Source of the DNA: Bryobacterales bacterium
Lineage (GTDB): Bacteria > Acidobacteriota > Terriglobia > Bryobacterales > UBA6623
Direction of reading: 5' to 3'
DNA: 34,009 bases
Assembly (NCBI GenBank): GCA_026713545.1
Contig: JAPOOG010000078.1
Coordinates: 1 to 34,009 of the forward strand
Both the position numbers and the translations under genes were made by a program. This document shows, in pieces, positions 33,178 to 34,009 of this stretch; positions within the stretch are counted from its first letter, which is position 1; each line of letters starts with the position of its first letter. Under the pieces are notes generated by a model. It ran no database searches. It saw nothing but the letters and a program-made list of their open reading frames with translations, and had not been told where the DNA came from.

Positions 33178-33378
33178 AGCCTACCTTTCACAGTACCTGA
33201 CGAGGGAAGCACGCGATACGGCCGCCATGACTTCGCTTTTCCTTCGCAACGCTTGCTTGCCGTGCTCGATGTACTCTCAAGTACGCCTGCGCGCGCCTTT
33301 TTCCTCCGCCCGGCTCGCGCCTCGTCCTGACGGCCCTCTCACGCACTTCGTCTCGCCGCGTGGTGAGAAATGAAGGCT
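33178..33378 (-). mobile_element. MITE-like element, copy 3, upstream of lptD
   Basis: About 200 bp matching the 23361-23543 element in reverse orientation, with ends AGCCTACCTTTCAC and GTGAGAAATGAAGGCT (diverged inverted repeats). The internal hairpin is GTACT-CTCA-AGTAC: the stem is identical to the other copies although the loop differs. It begins 24 bp before the lptD start, so it occupies the lptD promoter region. Confidence 0.75.
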
Positions 33379-33379
33379 C

Positions 33380-33470
33380 GTTTTTCCTCTGCCCGCGTGC
33401 GGATCATTCTAGCGGGAAACATCCGGATCGATGTCAACGACGCTTGATCAGGAGGATGTTTCAGGTCAGC
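33380..33470. repeat. ~90 bp inverted-repeat element, copy B
   Basis: Matches 2861-2954. AAACATCC and GGATGTTT face each other across a loop with CGCTTGATCAGG. It directly follows the MITE copy upstream of lptD. Confidence 0.7.
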
Positions 33471-33583
33471 ATGCACCCGGAAACGCCGCAAGAGAACGGA
33501 TCCGGCTGTCGGCGCAATGGGAGAAGTTCCCCGGCTGAGCAAAGCGGATGGCGAAGGGAAATGTTTTTTTGGTACATGCAGGT

Positions 33584-33608
33584 ACTGAAGCCCTTCAGTC
33601 TTTTTTTT
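33584..33608 (+). terminator. Rho-independent terminator
   Basis: ACTGAAG (33584-33590), CC, CTTCAGT (33593-33599), then C and eight T. A stem followed by a U-tract is the standard form on the plus strand. No confident gene lies immediately upstream on that strand, so what it terminates is unclear; it might stop readthrough. Confidence 0.6.
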
Positions 33609-33750
33609 CCGCCCCGGCCTGCCTAGCATGGGGAAAGAAGAGCCGTCACAAGTGATGCCTGATCCGTGGCGCAAACGAAAGCAAGGTACACCGGCCCTCC
33701 GGCGGTTCCAGGTAGAGCAACCCCAAGCCCGGCCAACGGTTTTTCACGAG

Positions 33751-33777
33751 ACACGAAACACGAAACACGAAACACGG
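33751..33777 (+). repeat. 7-bp tandem repeat
   Basis: ACACGAA three times in a row, then ACACGG. A short simple repeat in non-coding DNA. Confidence 0.85.
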
Positions 33778-33849
33778 CTTTTATGCCAGAACCCGAAACC
33801 GAAATCCGCCGCCCGGACCGCCGCGCCCGCCGGTAAGTCGCTGCTTCCC

Positions 33850-33909
33850 TGTTCACCATTGTTCACTATTGTTCACTAATGTTCGCCATGGTTCGCCATT
33901 GTTCGGCTA
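33850..33909 (+). repeat. 10-bp tandem repeat, six units
   Basis: Units TGTTCACCAT, TGTTCACTAT, TGTTCACTAA, TGTTCGCCAT, GGTTCGCCAT, TGTTCGGCTA. The period is exactly 10 bp, close to one helical turn, with conserved GTTC. There are no spacers, so it is not a CRISPR. Confidence 0.85.
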
Positions 33910-33955
33910 AAAATATTGCCCCGCAAGCAGTGTCCACGCTGGGAGACGGGAATCA

Positions 33956-34009
33956 TGGCCTGCCTGTCTCGCCAGGTGGCGAGGCGAAGTGCCTGCGGCT
34001 CACGAGACA
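33956..34009 (+). repeat. Possible further MITE-family copy cut by the window end
   Basis: GGCCTGCCTGTCTCGCCAGG then TGGCGAGGCGAAGTGC resembles the left end of the 23361 element (TAGCCTGCTTTTCTCACCAC then GTGAGGAGGCGAAGTGC). Only the first ~50 bases are visible. Confidence 0.4.

Noticed and set aside
33850..33909. CRISPR-like array
   Set aside because: Units are 10 bp and contiguous, with no spacers and no cas genes nearby.

Overview
This is a GC-rich (about 60 percent or more) window from a Gram-negative, diderm bacterium. The full-length outer-membrane LPS-assembly protein LptD at the right end shows this. The phylum cannot be fixed by eye; Acidobacteriota or a similar soil/sediment lineage is only a guess. 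No rRNA, tRNA or CRISPR array was seen.

Layout. (1) 0-8 kb is an accessory graveyard: tyrosine-integrase relics, a frameshifted serine resolvase, a duplicated piece of lptD, a hicA scrap, remnants that look like an Eco57I-type methylase C-terminus and a DnaQ-type exonuclease, a MORN-type secreted protein, and two intact toxin-antitoxin (TA) pairs (Phd/VapC and MazE/MazF). (2) 8.0-17.3 kb is a coherent, mostly intact block. On the + strand are a small membrane protein, a membrane-anchored spermidine-synthase-like protein and a Tat/lipoprotein-type FAD amine oxidase. On the - strand are a DUF2617-like protein and an operon reading DUF4178 - lipoprotein - double DUF350 - K+ channel with RCK domain - J-domain protein (carrying an in-frame TGA) - DUF2170/YjfI - PspA. 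This is a PspA-centred envelope-stress/ion/polyamine neighbourhood. (3) 17.3-23.6 kb is a second decayed accessory zone with a transposase fragment, HigA next to a HigB fragment fused to a truncated HicA, HicB, a Phd/VapC pair, more integrase N-terminal relics, a DUF4177 protein, a NERD-domain membrane protein, and a parA start preceded by three 16-bp iterons and cut off by a small inverted-repeat element. (4) 23.9-30.6 kb is an intact predicted defence operon: N6-adenine DNA methyltransferase, DinJ/RelB antitoxin, YafQ/RelE toxin, SF2 helicase and T5orf172 (GIY-YIG-type) nuclease, the last four joined by overlaps. (5) 30.9-33.2 kb is lptD on the - strand, followed by repeats to the window end.

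How the parts fit. Several dispersed repeat families tie the accessory zones together: at least five same-strand relics of one integrase family with a Cys-rich N-terminus, a ~180-200 bp MITE-like element (complete at 23361-23543), a ~90 bp inverted-repeat element next to lptD and next to its partial copy, and two copies of a hicA piece. Six TA loci (five apparently intact pairs or pair members plus one chimeric locus) lie in 24 kb. The most interesting units are the restriction-like operon with a TA module built into it, and the PspA/DUF350/channel/spermidine-synthase/amine-oxidase block.
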